From Saururus chinensis (taxonomy: Eukaryota; Streptophyta; Magnoliopsida; Piperales; Saururaceae): a stretch of DNA of 64,000 bases. Location of the stretch: contig CP141140.1 of assembly GCA_035235625.1 (NCBI GenBank), positions 64,224,581 through 64,288,580 on the forward strand. The letters run 5' to 3'. This document shows, piece after piece, positions 61,640 through 64,000 of this stretch; positions within the stretch are counted from its first letter, which is position 1, and each line of letters begins with the position of its first letter. A program made the translations under genes and the position numbers. Under the pieces are notes generated by a model. That model saw only the letters and a list, made by a program, of their open reading frames with translations, ran no database searches and was not told the DNA's origin.

Positions 61640-61900
61640 ATTGTGGATTTGACAAGTTTTGAGTTGAGTGCGAGTTTGTGGATTTGACGAGTTTTGACTC
61701 GGGTGCGAGTTTGTGGATTTGACGAGTTTTGACTTGGGTGTAAGTTTGTGGATTTGGCGAGTTTTGACTCGGGTGTGAATTTGTAGATTTGATGAGTTTT
61801 GACTAGGGAATGAGTATGTGAATGTGATTTGATTCGGAATCAAATTTATGGATTTGATGTGTTTTGACTCGGGTGTGAGTCAGTGGATGTGGTTTGATCG
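61640..61900. repeat. Tandem 35-bp units in the LARD
   Basis: Units like GAGTTTGTGGATTTGACGAG followed by TTTTGACTCGGGTGC repeat about six times, the first ones with few differences. The minus strand has a frame of repeated SKLVKSTNSHP-like peptides that is explained by the repeat. Confidence 0.85.
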
Positions 61901-62523
61901 ACAATCGAAATTGTGGCTGATATGTTTTTATGTGTTTCAAGCTGATTTGCTCAGTAGTTCTTCTAAAAAAGAAAGTTGTCTTATTTTAAATTTATAATTG
62001 GCTTTGGTTGAAATGGTTTATTCGATTAATTTATTGAATTGTGAGTATCGGACGAGGAAGAAACAAAGAGTGTTTTGGAGTTGTGGTTGACATGATTTGC
62101 TTCGTTGGGATTTGTTGCAATGTGTTTTGACTCTGCGTATTAGTTTATCTGATTTTGATGTAAAAATCAGATTGTGATTCAAGTGTTTTATCCGGTCACG
62201 TGTCATTGGATTATGTTGTAACGGTTTATCCAATCTCCAATTATCGAATTTTGATTATGAATGCTGAATCTGATCGCCATTATCGGATTTGGTTTTGTCC
62301 TATCCGAGTATGAAGTCTCAGATTATGTTTATGTTACCCAATTTTTAACTATCGGGTTATGCTTTTGAAAGTGTTATTCGAGTGATTCTCGAATTGTGTT
62401 TCTCAAGATTTTTTTCGATATTTAAATTATCGGAATGTTGTTTGTACTGGCTATCCTTGCAATTACCGGTTTTCGTAGGGTTGTGGAGATTGGTCTGGGC
62501 GAATTGCGAGGATGCAATTCATT

Positions 62524-62537
62524 GAAGGGGGGGAGAA
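62524..62537 (+). other. Polypurine tract of the LARD
   Basis: GAAGGGGGGGAGAA immediately precedes the TG of the 3' LTR. Confidence 0.88.
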
Positions 62538-64000
62538 TGTAACAACCCATTTTCCGGTTATGCTTAACCCGGGGGGTTAAGGGTAATTTAGTAATTTAAA
62601 ATCAGTGTTGGGGGATTTCATTAGGTGAAATCCCCTTATTTGAGTAGAGCTCGGAGTAACGAGTGTAACGAATTGAAGAACGCGCAAAACAGAGGTCGAG
62701 AGCGAAAGCTACGACCCCGGGAAGCATGCCATATGGGTGGGACCTACATAAAAAGTGCGGGATAACCTACCTGTGTGGTCTTATTTTGAAGGGCTCGTCG
62801 ACACGAGTCCATCGGTAGCAAGAACGTGCGATTCCAACATCAAGGTTGGAAGTTATCACATTTTGAGGTCAGAATATTATTTGAATAAAATAATATCATT
62901 CTAGATAGGATCAACGATGCAATGGATAATATTGTTGATGCAAGCGGATAGGCTTGCTGACGAAGCAAATAAGATCGCTGATGTAGCGGGTAGGACTGAC
63001 GCATATCAATCCTATCTGCCACGTGTCAGCTTCACGTCCAGTTTTTCTATAAATATCATCCAGAGCGTTTAGTTTGGGGGGGGGAATCCTCTCCCACGCT
63101 TCTCTGTTCTCTCCTATATTCAAAAACTTCTGTTCTTCGTTTCCACTCATTTTAAGTCTGATTTAAGTCATTCTTGAGTGTTCCTAGCTAATTTAAGGGT
63201 GATCTACACAATGGCAAGGTTCATCCCTCAAGTTTGAGTCCCTAAAAGGGGAAACGGCCTAGGGCAAGCGGAGGCTTTATCCACCACCCTCCTACCCCAA
63301 AGAGAGAGCAGCGGCCCAGACAGAAAGGGGGACTCTGTCCTCTCTCACGGGCTGCATTGTGGGTCGTTAAGCAAAATAGGGAAGGTTCAGCCCTTCACGG
63401 AAGGGCCACACAGTGTGAGAAAAGTCCCAGGGAAAGGGATGTTCTGTCCGTCGCTTAGGGGCGCAGAAAATGAGAAGTCTCCGAGAAAGGGGACAGTTGG
63501 TCAGTCGTCTTTTGGTGCAAGGCAAGGAACGTGTGGAGGTTAGAGGAGGCTCCGTTTGTTGTCTCCGGATCCGAATGGGAGGACGCCCAGAAACGAGTAC
63601 CCCGAATACCACTGCCTCGCGAGGCATTAGGGGAGTAAGTATTTCTGACCTCCTATTTTCATTATAGAATGCATGTGCCTATATTATGATATGCTATGCT
63701 TATATGCCATGATGTGTGCCGTCTCGCTCTGGGTTAGAGAGAGATGTGTTGTGTGTGTGTTCGGTCTCAGCTAAGTGATAGAGCGAGTCGTGTGATGCAT
63801 GTGGTATCGGCTCAGCGATGGAGTGAGACATGTGAATGTGATGGATTTGCTCTGCGATAGAGTGAGGCATGTTGTGGTGGTCGTGTGGCGCTTGTCTCTA
63901 TGATAAAGCGAGATATGTGTTGCCGGTGTTTTACGGGTTTTCGTATAACCCTAATTAAATATTCGGGCATACATATGTGTTTTCGTATGATCTGATGTAT
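62538..64000 (+). repeat. 3' LTR of the LARD, cut by the window end
   Basis: Starts TGTAACAACCC and aligns with the 5' LTR for all 1463 bases present. About 250 bases are expected to follow beyond the window. Confidence 0.88.

Larger units (their letters stand above)
57526..64000 (+). mobile_element. Large retrotransposon derivative (LARD), non-coding, 3' LTR runs off the window
   Basis: The 5' LTR is 57526-59244 (TGTAACGACCC...GGGGCGTTACA). The initiator tRNA-Met primer site is at 59247-59258, the interior 59245-62537, the purine tract 62524-62537 and the 3' LTR begins at 62538. The 3.3-kb interior encodes no gag, protease, reverse transcriptase or integrase in any frame that I can recognise, and is largely made of tandem repeats. 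Such elements depend on enzymes of autonomous relatives. The LTRs differ at roughly one base in ten over their first 290 bases by eye, mostly C/T and G/A changes, so the insertion is old. Confidence 0.85.

Noticed and set aside
1..64000. tRNA, rRNA or other structured RNA genes
   Set aside because: I looked for typical tRNA box sequences and rRNA blocks and recognised none. The initiator tRNA-Met matches are retrotransposon primer sites.

Overview
The window is nuclear DNA of a flowering plant. The evidence is a 20-exon gene with GT-AG introns, plant-type retrotransposons primed by initiator tRNA-Met, CACTA-like DNA transposons and a CYP93-type cytochrome P450. I cannot name the species. One gene looks intact; almost everything else is transposon, transposon-borne repeat or gene remnant.

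Layout. (1) 1-600: the degenerate tail of a non-LTR (LINE) reverse transcriptase on the minus strand. (2) 2726-13492, minus strand: a complete SAC-domain phosphoinositide phosphatase. Twenty exons can be placed and sum to 591 codons plus stop, the usual length for the plant SAC6/7/8 group. They include the catalytic CX5R loop and two C-terminal membrane segments. (3) 13.9-15.3 kb: a diverged array of four related units, one split by a small inverted-repeat element. (4) 18.9-29.2 kb: a CACTA-like element (CACTACAAC end, many subterminal AGCGACGC-type repeats, GA arrays) that holds the 3' end of a P450 gene plus about 1.2 kb of its downstream DNA. Inside that captured piece sit a complete but non-autonomous chromovirus (gag joined directly to the integrase tail and chromodomain) and a 3.1-kb LTR. 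(5) 33.4-35.6 kb: a segment with a CACTA-like end and GC-rich hairpins, repeated at 54.6-57.5 kb. (6) 38.2-45.3 kb: a CYP93-like P450 gene broken by a decayed Ty1-copia element. Its 5' part (38290-38634) keeps a TATA box, membrane anchor and proline hinge. Its 3' part (44703-45314) keeps ExxR, PERF and heme motifs but has an internal stop. The middle of the gene is missing. (7) 46.1-48.1 kb: a solo LTR with a 5-bp target duplication. (8) 50.1-54 kb: a second copy of the CACTA-like end with long GA arrays. (9) 57.5-64 kb: an LTR element with no coding capacity (LARD type), whose interior is largely built of tandem repeat families; its 3' LTR runs off the window.

Order of events, inferred from nesting. 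The P450 3' flank already carried the 46.1-kb LTR before it was copied into the CACTA-like element, because 318 bp of the same LTR lie at 25051-25368. The chromovirus and the 25.4-kb LTR entered the copied segment but not the copy beside the P450 gene. The LARD entered the 57.5-kb hairpin unit after that segment had been duplicated.

The SAC phosphatase is the only gene I would call functional. The P450 is a pseudogene in this haplotype. The most unusual structures are the P450 capture at the apex of a CACTA palindrome, the gag-plus-chromodomain element, the repeat-built LARD interior, and a perfect 34-bp palindrome inside an LTR.
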